Source: JAEXOD01 sp043805435
GTDB taxonomy: Bacteria > Bacteroidota > Ignavibacteria > Ignavibacteriales > Melioribacteraceae
Reading direction: 5' to 3'
Length of the DNA stretch: 64,000 nt
NCBI GenBank assembly: GCA_043805435.1
Contig: JAZDHY010000103.1
Location: 1 to 64,000 of the forward strand
The position numbers were made by a program, and so were the translations under genes. Each line of letters begins with the position of its first letter. The stretch's first letter is position 1. Below the pieces are notes generated by a model that worked only from the letters and a program-made list of their open reading frames with translations, was not told the origin of the DNA and ran no database searches. This document shows, piece after piece, positions 53,470 to 63,193 of this stretch.

Positions 53470-53548
53470 TAAAAGATAAAAACAAACGTAAAAAGATTTA
53501 TTTTGGTTGGTAAATATTTATTGCTGTTTGTGGGAAAATGTATTTCTA

Positions 53549-53592
53549 ATAATCATTGTAATCAAATAAATCATACAAATCATGGTTCAGAC
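53549..53592 (-). repeat. Dispersed repeat, copy 1
   Basis: aatcattgtaatcaaataaa followed by tcatacaaatcatggttcagac. On the minus strand it reads gtctgaaccatgatttgtatg and then tgattt-type units. The same family occurs at 53821-53861, 54562-54594, 56489-56550 and 61166-61210. Confidence 0.6.
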
Positions 53593-53664
53593 AATTTTTG
53601 GACATGCCCTAATGGATAGATTATTTTAAACTGCACAGTAGTGTATGAAAAATGAAAGAAAAAA

Positions 53665-53870
53665 AATATGCCACTACGCTGTGGTGGTGGTTTTGTTGGG
53701 GGCGGGTTGGTTACAAATATTGAACTTCAACAAAATTCTAAAAGATAAAAACAAATATAAATAAGATTTGTTTTTGCCTGTATATATTTATTGCCGGGTG
53801 AAAGAAATTATATTTCCATTAATCAAGGTAATCAAATAAATCACAAAAATCACGGTTCAAACAAATGTTG
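53665..53870. repeat. Non-coding duplicated segment, copy B
   Basis: The uninterrupted counterpart of copy A. Its hairpin CACTAC-GCT-GTGGTG (53672-53686) has different stem bases from copy A at pairing positions but keeps all six pairs. It ends with the dispersed GGTTCAAAC-type repeat. Confidence 0.6.
53821..53861 (-). repeat. Dispersed repeat, copy 2
   Basis: aatcaaggtaatcaaataaa then tcacaaaaatcacggttcaaac; same family and orientation as copy 1. Confidence 0.6.
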
Positions 53871-53902
53871 CTGCAAAACAGAAGATATAATCCAAAACAA
53901 TT

Positions 53903-54343
53903 TTATTGTCCGGTTATAGTATCCAGTAATTTGTTAAGCAGAAAGTGTAATTGTTTCATTTCATTAGGCGTAAAATTTTTGTATGCTGCAGCGTTCATAC
54001 TCATAACAATTGGTATTAACTGTTCAAGCAGCATTGTACCCTTATCGGTAATGTAAATATTGTAAGTCCTTTTATCGTTGGAATTTTCGCGCCTTTCAAT
54101 ATGTCCGTGTTTTTCCAATACGTTAAGCATACGGGTAACATTTGTTTTATCTTTAAAACTGCGCATTGCAATTTCACTTTGTGTAAGTCCCGGACAAGCT
54201 TTAACAATATTTAAAATTCCCCATCTTTCCGCGCTTGCTTTAATATTGCGTCTGCTAAATTCTTTATTCAAACAAATACGCATTATGGAACTTGATTTGT
54301 TTACCAAATATCCTAAAGATTGCCCAAGTTCAAATTCATTCAT
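53903..54343 (-). CDS. MarR-family transcriptional regulator 2
   Basis: 146 residues from MNEFELGQSLG; the frame is open 19 codons upstream but that part is the conserved non-coding region shared with MarR 1. The winged helix (TQSEIAMRSFKDKTNVTRMLNVLEKHGHIERRENSNDKR) is closely similar to MarR 1. No target gene follows: its 3' side is the repeat region. A duplicated regulator, possibly recognising the same operator. Confidence 0.9.
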   Translation of the reverse strand: MNEFELGQSLGYLVNKSSSIMRICLNKEFSRRNIKASAERWGILNIVKACPGLTQSEIAMRSFKDKTNVTRMLNVLEKHGHIERRENSNDKRTYNIYITDKGTMLLEQLIPIVMSMNAAAYKNFTPNEMKQLHFLLNKLLDTITGQ

Positions 54344-54414
54344 TAACTTTACTCGTATAATTGACGTAATAAATATAGAGAGGTAGGCGAATAAAGGCAA
54401 GAAAGAAAATAATC
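54344..54414 (-). promoter_or_regulatory. Conserved upstream region of MarR 2
   Basis: Counterpart of 50323-50396. tactcgtataattgac, aaatatagagag and aataaaggcaagaaagaaaa are shared. Confidence 0.55.
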
Positions 54415-55048
54415 TAAGGAAGATTTTTTACAGATGATTTTTTTTGGCGTATTGATTCCGGACATTTACCGGCTCTACATGTGAAAAATAACAACCGAAA
54501 AAACAGCAATACAGATTTAACTAATATTAAAATCATCCAAATTTTAGTTTAAACAACTATAGAAATCATGTAAATCGGGTAAATTATAGTTCAGACGATG
54601 TTTTTGTGTATGTTTTAGTTAAAGTTTACATCAAAATAGTGCTTATAAAAAACTAAGGTCTTTGGGGATATATTTAGTAGGGGTAGTTATACCGTATTGG
54701 AATTTAGCATTGTTTTTTTTGGCGTTAGAGATAAATAATTAAATCTATCTTCATCAAAAATATTCTTTTTAAAGGCAATATTAAGGATGTCTAAAGTCCG
54801 GGGATGAATTCAGTCGGACTGCGTGCTCTTAAATAAATTAATAAATAAACATAAATGAATTTTATTCATTAATGACATGTTTATTCTGCTATTTCAAATC
54901 CAAAATTTTACTTGATAACGTTTTGCTGTTATCAAATAAAAGCGGTATTTTGCATCAAGAAGTTTTAGTTTTAATAACTAATATTGTTACTCGTAAAATG
55001 TGTTTTAAAAACCTTTAATTAAATAAATCTAACATAAATACTACTGCT
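54415..55048. other. Non-coding stretch with one dispersed repeat
   Basis: No coding frame is supported. A partial copy of the GTTCAGAC-type dispersed repeat lies at 54562-54602. Near 54854-54873 there is a small stem (aatgaa...ttcatt). I see nothing else. Confidence 0.4.
54562..54594 (-). repeat. Dispersed repeat, copy 3 (partial)
   Basis: gaaatcatgtaaatcgggta then aattatagttcagac. Diverged copy of the family, same orientation. Confidence 0.5.
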
Positions 55049-56305
55049 ATGAAAAAATTATATTTTTATCTTTCCATTCTTTTGATGCTTTTTTCCACGT
55101 TCATTCAATCTCAAACAACAAAAGAAGAGTTTTTTAGTGATATTAAACACGCAAGCGGTGTTTATCAACCATACATTTACGTTAATACACCTGTTACCCA
55201 GGTACCTGAAGGATATAAACCGTTTTACATTAGTCATTACGGCAGGCATGGCTCACGATGGTTAGATTCTCCCGAAAGTTACACTAACCCCCAAAATATT
55301 TTAATTGAGGCACATAAAGCAGGTAAGTTAACAGCCTTTGGTGAAAGTCTTTATGAACGGGTTAATATAATAGCCACAGATGCAGAAGGACGTTATGGTG
55401 ATGTTTCACATCTTGGAATTATTGAACATAAGGGAATTGCAGAACGTATGTATGGTTCGTTCCCTGAAGTATTTTCTACCAAAAATGGAAGGAAGTGTTA
55501 CATTTATAGCCGCTCAACAGTTGTTCCGCGCTGTATCCTAAGTATGGCGGCCAATAACGAAAGGCTTAAAGAATTAAATCCTGAAATTAATATTGAAAGG
55601 GAAGCAGCAAAAAAATACAATTATCTAAATAATAGTTACAAACATCCCAAAAGAGATTCGGTAAATACTGTTAGTAAAAATTTTATTGCGCAACATTTTG
55701 ATGTAAAACGTTTTATGGCATCTGTTTTTAATGATACAGTATATACAAATGAGTATATTAAAGACCCGGTATCTTTTGTGTCCGAAATATATTATTTGGC
55801 AGCAGATATTGAAGACGTTGCCCATTTAAAACTTTCAATGTCCGATGTTTTTTCAAAAGATGATCTTTTTATACTTTGGCAGGCGTCAAACATTAAGTTG
55901 TATAATGTTTTTACAAGTAAAGCAGCAGTTGATAGTTCCAAAAAATTGTTGAAAAACATTTTGGATTGTGCTGATAATGCAATAAAAAGTAATAATATAT
56001 CAGCCGATTTACGTTTTGGGCATGATTCTTATATTGCTCCGTTATTGGCGTTAATGGAGATAAACGGTGCCAACTCAATTGAAACTAATCCCGAAAAAGT
56101 TTATCTGGTTTGGAGTGATTTTAAGGTTACTCCAATGGGAGTTAATTTGCAGTTGATTTTTTATAAAAATGCAATAACAGGTGAGGTTATTGTAAAACTT
56201 CTTCATAATGAAAAGGAAACGGAAATTCCTATTACTTCTGATATAGCTCCATATTATTATTGGAAAGATTTTAAAACTTATTACGAAAATAAGCTTACCG
56301 AATAG
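55049..56305 (+). CDS. Secreted histidine acid phosphatase, MINPP/phytase-like
   Basis: 418 residues with signal peptide (1-20). Branch 2 histidine phosphatase: HYGRHGSRW (phosphohistidine H67) and the proton-donor pair FGHDSYI (H and D near 325). The size and the motif spacing resemble multiple inositol polyphosphate phosphatases found in gut and environmental Bacteroidota. It likely releases phosphate from phytate or other phosphomonoesters outside the cytoplasm. Monocistronic. Confidence 0.88.
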   Translation: MKKLYFYLSILLMLFSTFIQSQTTKEEFFSDIKHASGVYQPYIYVNTPVTQVPEGYKPFYISHYGRHGSRWLDSPESYTNPQNILIEAHKAGKLTAFGESLYERVNIIATDAEGRYGDVSHLGIIEHKGIAERMYGSFPEVFSTKNGRKCYIYSRSTVVPRCILSMAANNERLKELNPEINIEREAAKKYNYLNNSYKHPKRDSVNTVSKNFIAQHFDVKRFMASVFNDTVYTNEYIKDPVSFVSEIYYLAADIEDVAHLKLSMSDVFSKDDLFILWQASNIKLYNVFTSKAAVDSSKKLLKNILDCADNAIKSNNISADLRFGHDSYIAPLLALMEINGANSIETNPEKVYLVWSDFKVTPMGVNLQLIFYKNAITGEVIVKLLHNEKETEIPITSDIAPYYYWKDFKTYYENKLTE

Positions 56306-56586
56306 TAATGTAATTATAGAAGTCAAAAATTTTGATAAGTTAAAATAGGTTTTATGAGTTGTTAAATTACATCGGGTTCAGTTTAGACGGATTGGCGAAC
56401 CGGGTAAATAGGGAGGACTTGGGAGTATATAATCTTGAAAGTTAATTAACGCACATAATTTATTCAGGTATTTTTATTTTAAACATTGTGTGAACTATAA
56501 TTTAAGTGATTGAAATGATTTTTTTGATTTGATTGAAAAGATTTGAATAGATTAAATTGTTATTTCACCCATACATTAACTAAACA
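56306..56586. other. Non-coding stretch between phosphatase and response regulator
   Basis: It holds a dispersed repeat copy on the opposite orientation to copies 1-3 (56489-56550: gtgtgaactataatttaagt then gattgaaatgatt). No terminator is clear for either convergent gene. Confidence 0.4.
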
Positions 56587-57333
56587 TTAAAAATGATACC
56601 TCTCTTTCACTAATGGCAAGTATGTTCTACCTATCTCCAAAGACGTTTTTTCAATATCGTTCATTACGGCGGAATATTTACCTGTAAATGATTTTTTGAT
56701 TTTATTCATATGTTCAGTTGAGACAATTATACTTTTATGAATTCTTAAAAATTTATTAGGGTCTAATACTTCTTCTAATTCTCTTAATGTATAATCAAGG
56801 AAGTACACATGCTCAAATGTTTGTAAAAAAACGTACTTGTCGGCTGAATAAAACCAATAGACTGAATTAATTGGAACAAGTAATATCTCTTCTTTTAATT
56901 TAACTGAAAAAGAACTTGGATATCTATCTTTGTCTATCATGTTTTTTAAGATAGAAAGAAGCTGAGGATCAAATTTATCATTTATCAACTTTAATTTATC
57001 AATAGCTTTTTTAATTCTTTCTTCCGAAGTGGGTTTAAGAAGATAATCTACTGCATTTTCCTCAAAAGCTTTTATGGCGTACTTATCATGTGCGGTAACA
57101 AAAATAACCTTTGGATGATGAGTAATCTGTTCAAGAACTTGAAAACCGGATAACTCCGGCAAACAAATATCAAGGAATATAAGATCGGGTTTAAGATCCA
57201 AAATTAATTTAACAGCAGTAAGGCCGTCTTCTGCTTGGCCGACAATTTCTATTTCGGGAAATTTGGAAAGGAGATGTTTCATCCGCTCCATTGAGGGGAG
57301 TTCATCTTCAACAAGTAATGTTCTATATTTCAT
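56587..57333 (-). CDS. LytTR-family response regulator
   Basis: 248 residues. Receiver domain 1-120 with phosphoacceptor D55 (LIFLDICLPE), acidic pair E9-D10 and K105-type lysine (LLKPTSEE). LytTR DNA-binding domain about 145-248 (INSVYWFYSADKYVFLQT; FLRIHKSIIVSTEHM). Overlaps its kinase gene by 11 bp. Targets unknown; LytTR regulators often control surface or export genes. Confidence 0.93.
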   Translation of the reverse strand: MKYRTLLVEDELPSMERMKHLLSKFPEIEIVGQAEDGLTAVKLILDLKPDLIFLDICLPELSGFQVLEQITHHPKVIFVTAHDKYAIKAFEENAVDYLLKPTSEERIKKAIDKLKLINDKFDPQLLSILKNMIDKDRYPSSFSVKLKEEILLVPINSVYWFYSADKYVFLQTFEHVYFLDYTLRELEEVLDPNKFLRIHKSIIVSTEHMNKIKKSFTGKYSAVMNDIEKTSLEIGRTYLPLVKERYHF

Positions 57334-58387
57334 AAGGCAATTTTAATGTTACTATTGTTCCCCCGGTTTTGCATGGCAAGATTTCGAATATAGCGTTACC
57401 GGAATAAATCAATTTTAATCTTTGTTCAATACTGTATATTCCAAAACCAGAACCTCTGTAATTTTGTTTTATTCCAACACCATCATCTTTTACCTCAATA
57501 TTAATTAAATGGTTAGAAGTTCCAATTGTTATTGCAATTTTTCCGCCTTCTTTTTTAGGTGATAAACCGTGTATTATTGCGTTTTCAACAAGTATCTGTA
57601 AAATTAAAGGAGGAATTTGGATGCCGGTTAGGTTTTTATCAATAACAATTTCGTAACTAAGTCTGTCACCCATTCTGGTTTTTTCTATCTCAAGATATTC
57701 ACCAACTAATTGTAATTCTTCTTCAAGTTTTATCAAAGTATTGTCAGGCAGCGATAATACTTTGCGGTAGATATCTGATAAATTAAAAATAATTTTCTCT
57801 ACTTTCTCCGGCTGATTGCGTACCATTCCCATCATGGTATTTAGCGTGTTAAATAAAAAGTGTGGATTAACTTTTGATTGAAGAATAGAAAGTTTTGATT
57901 CAATCTGTAATCTTTTAAGTTGTTCATTCTCCTTTAATTTTGTTTCGAGATTGGAAGATAACTTTACATGAATGAAATACAGTATACAAATAACCGAGAA
58001 TGAAGTAATAAATATAATATTTATTGTGATGATGAAAAGATGCCACTGCTTCACTTCATAAGTGTCTAGTCCGCAGAAATACGAACCGCAGAAAACAGCA
58101 AGTTTTAATGATATAGAAATGATTGCTGTAACGCTAATTATCACAATTGGGGCCAACACATACGTATTTATCTTATGCCTCATTAAAAATTTACGGTAAA
58201 TAAATAGAATAGACGCACAAAAAATTGCAGTACTATTAGTAAATGTCAAACAAATATAAATTTGATCGAAAAACTGATGAAAAGATGGTTCGGGAATTGA
58301 TAAAATAAGTGCAACAACTATACCCGCAATCTCCCATCCTAATAATATAACCAATAATTTTTTCTTGTCCATTATTAGGTTCATCAC
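57323..58387 (-). CDS. LytS-like sensor histidine kinase
   Basis: 354 residues. Four or five transmembrane helices in 1-142 with no large extracellular domain, a short coiled coil (144-165), then His_kinase (PF06580) with phospho-acceptor H176 in KVNPHFLFNTLN and GHKL ATPase with N-box (LVENAIIHGL) and DDGVGI (301-306), FGIYSIEQRL. It forms a pair with the LytTR regulator. Signal unknown; small membrane domain suggests sensing within the membrane. Confidence 0.92.
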   Translation of the reverse strand: MMNLIMDKKKLLVILLGWEIAGIVVALILSIPEPSFHQFFDQIYICLTFTNSTAIFCASILFIYRKFLMRHKINTYVLAPIVIISVTAIISISLKLAVFCGSYFCGLDTYEVKQWHLFIITINIIFITSFSVICILYFIHVKLSSNLETKLKENEQLKRLQIESKLSILQSKVNPHFLFNTLNTMMGMVRNQPEKVEKIIFNLSDIYRKVLSLPDNTLIKLEEELQLVGEYLEIEKTRMGDRLSYEIVIDKNLTGIQIPPLILQILVENAIIHGLSPKKEGGKIAITIGTSNHLINIEVKDDGVGIKQNYRGSGFGIYSIEQRLKLIYSGNAIFEILPCKTGGTIVTLKLPYEI

Positions 58388-58826
58388 TCCGGTATTTCCT
58401 GTTAAATTAATTATTCAAAAATGCTTAAGCATAAAAATGAACAATTACTATTCAATAATCAAGAGATATCTTTTAAACTTTAAAATGTTGTACTCTTCAA
58501 AATATTTATTTTCCTTCTTCTTTTGACACCTGATAAAAATGAATTTTGCTTAAAAGTATTTCAATATTAAGCCGACATTTATGAACTCGGGTAGTTCATT
58601 CCATGTATCTTACAGTTTAGATTATATTAATAACAGTTGGTCGGATATATTATTGTTTTTCAAGAAAGAAATACTATTTTTACTTTGGAATAATAAATTA
58701 CAGAATAGTAATAATTAAAGAATTATTTGTGGCATATTGATAGAATATATACGGATGAACAAAGTGCCCAATAAGGTTTCCATTTTATATCCAAATTATT
58801 GTTTTAAATAAAGAAGGAAATGTTAA
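58388..58826. other. Non-coding stretch between kinase and FISUMP gene
   Basis: 439 bp, AT-rich. No hairpin, repeat or reading frame that I would support. It separates divergent genes so it should contain two promoters. Confidence 0.35.
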
Positions 58827-59851
58827 ATGAATATTAAACTTGTTTTATTTCAAAAAGCACTTTTTATCATGATACTGTTTGCTATTTGGTTTTTATTTGG
58901 TTATTCTGCTTTACAAACAAATATTTATGGACAACCTGCGGAAAATATTAATTTGGAACCGGATGTAAATAGTGTCTCTGAAACAGTAACGGATTATGAG
59001 GGTAATATCTATAACATTGTGCAAATCGGAAATCAAAAATGGATGAAAGAAAGTATTAAGTCTTTATATTATGCAGATGGTTCACCTATTGCAGGTGTAG
59101 TGGCTTATAATAAAATACTGCTTATGTGCCAACGTATGGACGTTTATACACATGGTATGCTGCTATGAAAAACATAACTACTGCAGGAACACAAGGAGTT
59201 TGTCCAAATGGCTGGCACTTGCCTACAGATGGAGAATGGAGTGAATTGACAGATTATCTGGGTGGGGAAAATATTGCTGGCGGGCATCTGAAAGAAGCCG
59301 GTACATTGCATTGGCGTTCACCCAATACCGGAGCTGATAACAGCAGCGAATTTACGGCTCTTCCAAGCGGAATGTATTTTGATGGTGCATTTCATTACCT
59401 GAGATATAATGTTGAATTCTGGAGCAGCACAGATTCACACGATCTTTTTGCATGGTATCGGATATTATATTTCGATCAAAACTACATTTACCGAACCGAT
59501 TATTTTGATAAAAATACTCTACGTTCAGTGCGATGTTTAAGTAACGAAACAACCGGAAACATTGAAGAAGGAAATAATAATAAACCTGAGAATTTTAATC
59601 TTGAACAAAACTATCCCAATCCTTTCAATCCAAAAACAAGAATTAAATACGGAGTTGAACGAGGAGGATTGGTTAAAATAAGTGTATATGATTTGTTAGG
59701 GCATGAAGTGGCTGTTCTGGTAAATGAACAAAAGAATGCCGGATATCATTTTACTGAGTTTAATGCAGATAATTTATCAAGCGGTGTTTATTTATATACT
59801 TTACAGGTTCATGGATATTTTGATTCAAAGAAAATGATTGTTCTAAAATAG
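58827..59851 (+). pseudogene. FISUMP-domain T9SS protein, split by a frameshift
   Basis: Residues from 58827 give a signal-anchor (about 12-37) and the first half of a FISUMP domain (VTDYEGNIYNIVQIGNQKWMKE). From about 59106-59118 the reading continues in another frame as NTAYVPTYGRLYTWYAAMKN, GVCPNGWHLPTDGEWSELTDYLGG and FWSSTDS, all standard FISUMP. It ends with a T9SS sorting domain (NYPNPFNPKTRIKY). The shift lies at the taataaaatactg run. Without it the protein would be about 341 residues. It may be a true pseudogene, programmed shift or read error. SD agaagga precedes the start. Confidence 0.8.
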
Positions 59852-60010
59852 TGTCATATGACCACAGGAGCAGTTAAGTTATTAAAATATAAAGAATTAA
59901 TAAAGAACAGAATAAAAAATACAAAATAATTTACAAATCAACAGCAGCAGCCAAAGCTGATTTGCTTTAAATAAGATAAAAAAATCAAAAATAAGTATTG
60001 GGAAAAAGTT

Positions 60011-61144
60011 ATGCAATCATTTTTACAAAAAATTGAAACGTGCAAAGTTGTTAAAATCTTTTTAGTTGCTTTTTTATTTTTACCCATCATCAACAATGCA
60101 GACGACTTACTTAACGGGCCTCAAAAAATTGTTAAAGACGTAATTCATAACCGCCTTTTGGTATCTAATGGTAACAATAGCAGACTTGTTGTAATTGATA
60201 GTACGGGACATCAAGATTATTTTTTACCAACAGTAGAAAATTTTGTTGACGGGCTGGAAGTTGTAGGAGATACTGTTTACGGTGTTGGTAATGATAGATA
60301 TATTAGAGGTTATAATTTAACAACAAAAGAAAAGGTTGTTGAATTTAGGATTCCGGGCGAAAGTGGTTATCATTTGTCAAGCATAACTTCCGATTCTTCC
60401 GGCCACCTATTTATTTCCAGTCCTCCGTTACATACAATTTACAAATATCGTATTAGTGACGGAGCATATTGGGTGTTTGCCAAAGACAATGGATTAAACC
60501 AGCCAAATGGGATTTTGCTGGAAAGTGAAAAAAACAGAATAGTTGTTATTGGCGATGCACCTGTTGGGCAGGCAAAAATATTTGCTGTAAGTTTAATTGA
60601 TTCAACAGTTTCAGTTTTAGCCAGTACTAATTTTAAACGACCGGATGGAATTATTAGAGATCGTCAAGGCAGTCATTATGTGGGAGGTTATTATCTTACA
60701 TCAATATACAAATTTGATGCGGATTTTAGTCAGGCACCTGTTGCGTACCATAGTGCCAGCTCGTATGTATATCCTACCTTTGATCCTGTAGATAATTCGC
60801 TATTAGTTGCATCGTATAACTTTAATACATGGACAAGAATACCAATAATTACAGATGTCGAAGAATCTAATGATATTCTAAAAAGTTTTTTAATGTTCCA
60901 AAATTATCCTAACCCTTTTAATTCAACCACAACAATTAAATATAAATTAGCGGCTTTATCTAATGTAAAGATAATTATTAGTAACGTTTTAGGTCAAACA
61001 GTATCCATATCAGATGAAGGTCTTAAAAATGCGGGAACATATGAATATAAATTTAATGCGGATCATTTATCAAGCGGAATTTATTTCAATAAAATAATTG
61101 CGGGGAATTACACCGAAACGAAAAAAATGATTTTGTTGAAATAA
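60011..61144 (+). CDS. Secreted beta-propeller protein with T9SS sorting domain
   Basis: 377 residues. A signal peptide (about 1-30) precedes NHL/SMP-30-like repeats (NRLLVSNGNNSRLVVID; GHLFISSPPLHTIYKYRI; NQPNGILLESEKNRIVVIGD; KRPDGIIRDRQGSHYVGGYYLTSIYKF), about residues 35-280. Residues 297-377 are a type IX sorting domain, with NYPNPFNSTTTIKY where S replaces the last P. Lactonase metal ligands are not evident, so binding or unknown enzyme activity. Confidence 0.83.
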   Translation: MQSFLQKIETCKVVKIFLVAFLFLPIINNADDLLNGPQKIVKDVIHNRLLVSNGNNSRLVVIDSTGHQDYFLPTVENFVDGLEVVGDTVYGVGNDRYIRGYNLTTKEKVVEFRIPGESGYHLSSITSDSSGHLFISSPPLHTIYKYRISDGAYWVFAKDNGLNQPNGILLESEKNRIVVIGDAPVGQAKIFAVSLIDSTVSVLASTNFKRPDGIIRDRQGSHYVGGYYLTSIYKFDADFSQAPVAYHSASSYVYPTFDPVDNSLLVASYNFNTWTRIPIITDVEESNDILKSFLMFQNYPNPFNSTTTIKYKLAALSNVKIIISNVLGQTVSISDEGLKNAGTYEYKFNADHLSSGIYFNKIIAGNYTETKKMILLK

Positions 61145-61165
61145 GCGCAAAACTAATTTAATAAT

Positions 61166-61210
61166 TGTCTGAACTGTGATTTGTGTGATTAAATTGATTA
61201 ACATGATTTT
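61166..61210 (+). repeat. Dispersed repeat, copy 5
   Basis: tgtctgaactgtgatttgtg then tgattaaattgattaacatgatt. It is the same family as copies 1-3 on the other strand. A decayed trace (ccatagattataatttgaac) lies near 61418-61437. The rest of 61145-61504 has no gene. Confidence 0.55.
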
Positions 61211-61504
61211 ATTGTGTAGCGGAATTTAATACCGACGAGATGAAATTATTATAGATAAACCGATAACAAGGGACTCCAAACCCTGAAAGAAGTGACATTA
61301 TTTTTTGCCAAATAGCTTTAATAAAACAAACGATTAACAAACCCGCAATTTCCCGGTTTTACCTGATAACTTCTAATTGTTTTGGTTATTTCCAAATATG
61401 CTGCCAGCCAAAATTACCATAGATTATAATTTGAACCTTTTTTTGTTTCAATGTATCTTATCTATAAAACAAATTAATAACTTTGTTGAATAAATAAGGA
61501 GTAT

Positions 61505-61717
61505 ATGATGAAAAAAAATATGGGTTCGGTTGATAAAACAATAAGAACTTTAATAGCTTTAACTGTTTTAGTACTTTATCTTACCGGTGTAATTACGGGA
61601 ACTGCAGCAATAGTTTTTGGTATTATTGCAATTGTATTTTTGGTAACAAGTTTTATAGGTTTTTGTCCGCTTTATACTTTATGCCAGTTAGATACATGTA
61701 AAATACCTAAAAAGTAA
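61505..61717 (+). CDS. DUF2892 small membrane protein (YgaP-like)
   Basis: 70 residues. MGSVDKTIRTLIALTVLVLY, a second helix and FCPLYTLCQLDTC are standard DUF2892. Two transmembrane helices; the cysteines near the C-terminus are conserved in many members. Function not established; often near sulfur or redox genes. A strong SD (aagga) lies 6-8 bases before the ATG pair at 61505/61508. Confidence 0.9.
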   Translation: MMKKNMGSVDKTIRTLIALTVLVLYLTGVITGTAAIVFGIIAIVFLVTSFIGFCPLYTLCQLDTCKIPKK

Positions 61718-62198
61718 AAATAACAAATTAACCCGAAATTTGCATTATATATTATAATATTCTGTAATCTCTTATATTAATATAAGGTTATGGAAAATTT
61801 AATTGCATTTATTATAAACATGTAAATTAAATTACTTTGGAAAAAAAATTAACAATAATATTCTTCAGCTCAGGCCTAAAGGGCTATTTAGTATAGTTTC
61901 AATCCTTATGTAATAAAGAACGTAGTTATTTAAAATCCTTGTAACTCATTATAAGTATGCTATTTATATTATTATATATCCCCGTTTAAATAACCCCAAC
62001 CTAAAGGTTGGTAAACTAACCTAAAGTTTAATAAACCAGAATTAACGCTGGGGGCTAACAAAACAAATAAAACGGGCTTCAGCCCCGATTCTTTTCCTCA
62101 CTTATTGGTTTGGATGATTAAAAATTTTAACTCTATTACTTTTTATTGCAAAATCCGGGTTTAAGTTAAATTATTCAATTTAATGGTTGTTGTATTTA
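61718..62198. repeat. Non-coding region rich in palindromes
   Basis: Hairpins: ccaacc-taaa-ggttgg (61996-62011), taaact-aacctaa-agttta (62012-62030) and ggggct...agcccc (62051-62086), plus a competing gggct-tc-agccc (62074-62085). A further aggcctaaagggct lies near 61872-61885. This is the style of interspersed repeats in Bacteroidota. They follow the DUF2892 gene and precede the end of the convergent secreted-protein gene. No reading frame is supported. Confidence 0.5.
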
Positions 62199-63170
62199 TT
62201 ATTTTGTTTTTAATTGATTTTCAAATTCATCTTTTGACACATTTAATATTAAACATTGCCTTTCTACAACTGAGCTTATTTGGTTTGGCTGGAATGGAAG
62301 TTTTGACTGCGCAATTACAACTTCGGCCATAAATACTTTTTGCACCCATTTGGTATTTAGATCTAAATAAATATCTCCAAAATAGTGCGAACGGCCAACT
62401 GTGTTAATTATCATATTAGGCATCGGTTCCACAATCATTTTAAAAGAACTCTCACCGGAATCATAATGAACAATTGCAGTTTCTTTTTCATTTACTTTGC
62501 TAAGGCCGGTTAGCTGTAAAGTTATTTCACCGTTTTCAAAATATGATCCTTCTTTAATATTGCCACCTAAATTTACCGGAGGTTTTGAATTAGATGCGTA
62601 ATGAATTACTTTATCACCTATTTTGTGTAAATCCTGAATACCTTTCATTCCCGATCTCTCTTCGGCAAACACATTGCAAAATGAATGGAAATCGATAAAC
62701 ATATTATAAATGAAATATGATATTTCGGGAGCAAACGGAGTGTTTTTTTTATCAACTAAATTATCAAATTTTTTGTGATCAATACCAAAAACATAATTGT
62801 TTTCATCCATTCCGGTGCCGTCTATAACAGGGGAATATGTCCATCCTTCAAGTGAGGGAACTGTTCTAATAATTGAATCATTTGTTTGAATTTCAAAATG
62901 CGAACATTCATAAAACTCTTTTTCGGTTTTATTGGGATGTGTATATTTTAAATATAAAATATAATTGTCCTTTGCAGCCAAAGTACCATCAAGGTTGAAA
63001 GTCTTCACCTCAGTTTGACAAATAAAAAATTGTTCTTGGCTGCTGCTTTTTCCGCCTAATTGAAAATATTTACTAAATAGATCAAAATCATTTGAATTGC
63101 TTTGAGCAATAATAACGCTGCCGCTCAAGATAATCAATAAAAAATAAAAAAGTAGTCGGGTTAGTTTCAT
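62199..63170 (-). CDS. Exported protein of unknown function
   Basis: 323 residues from an ATG at 63170, chosen because ggag lies six bases upstream inside the longer open frame. Signal peptide (about 1-22, ending IIAQ). The body is beta-rich with no family I recognise (FNLDGTLAAKDNYILYLKY; VGRSHYFGDIYLDLNTKWVQK). No lipobox, no sorting domain. Last gene of a three-gene operon; 23 bp after the regulator. Confidence 0.65.
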   Translation of the reverse strand: MKLTRLLFYFLLIILSGSVIIAQSNSNDFDLFSKYFQLGGKSSSQEQFFICQTEVKTFNLDGTLAAKDNYILYLKYTHPNKTEKEFYECSHFEIQTNDSIIRTVPSLEGWTYSPVIDGTGMDENNYVFGIDHKKFDNLVDKKNTPFAPEISYFIYNMFIDFHSFCNVFAEERSGMKGIQDLHKIGDKVIHYASNSKPPVNLGGNIKEGSYFENGEITLQLTGLSKVNEKETAIVHYDSGESSFKMIVEPMPNMIINTVGRSHYFGDIYLDLNTKWVQKVFMAEVVIAQSKLPFQPNQISSVVERQCLILNVSKDEFENQLKTK

Positions 63171-63193
63171 TTTATTCTCCATAAATATATTAG

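Larger units (their letters stand above)
53211..53600. repeat. Non-coding duplicated segment, copy A (split by a MITE)
   Basis: The flanks 53211-53268 and 53469-53600 align with 53665-53720 and 53738-53870. Shared blocks include tacgctgt, gttacaaatat, ctaaaagataaaaacaaa and aatcaaataaatca. The left part starts with hairpin GGCTAC-GCT-GTAGCC (53219-53233). Confidence 0.6.

Noticed and set aside
53215..53472. 85-residue open frame across the MITE
   Set aside because: It crosses a MITE with its terminal repeats and internal hairpin, and has no protein-like composition or ribosome binding site.
61896..61910. gtttcaatccttatg, like the start of a common CRISPR repeat
   Set aside because: A single occurrence with no second unit at spacer distance and no cas genes in the window.
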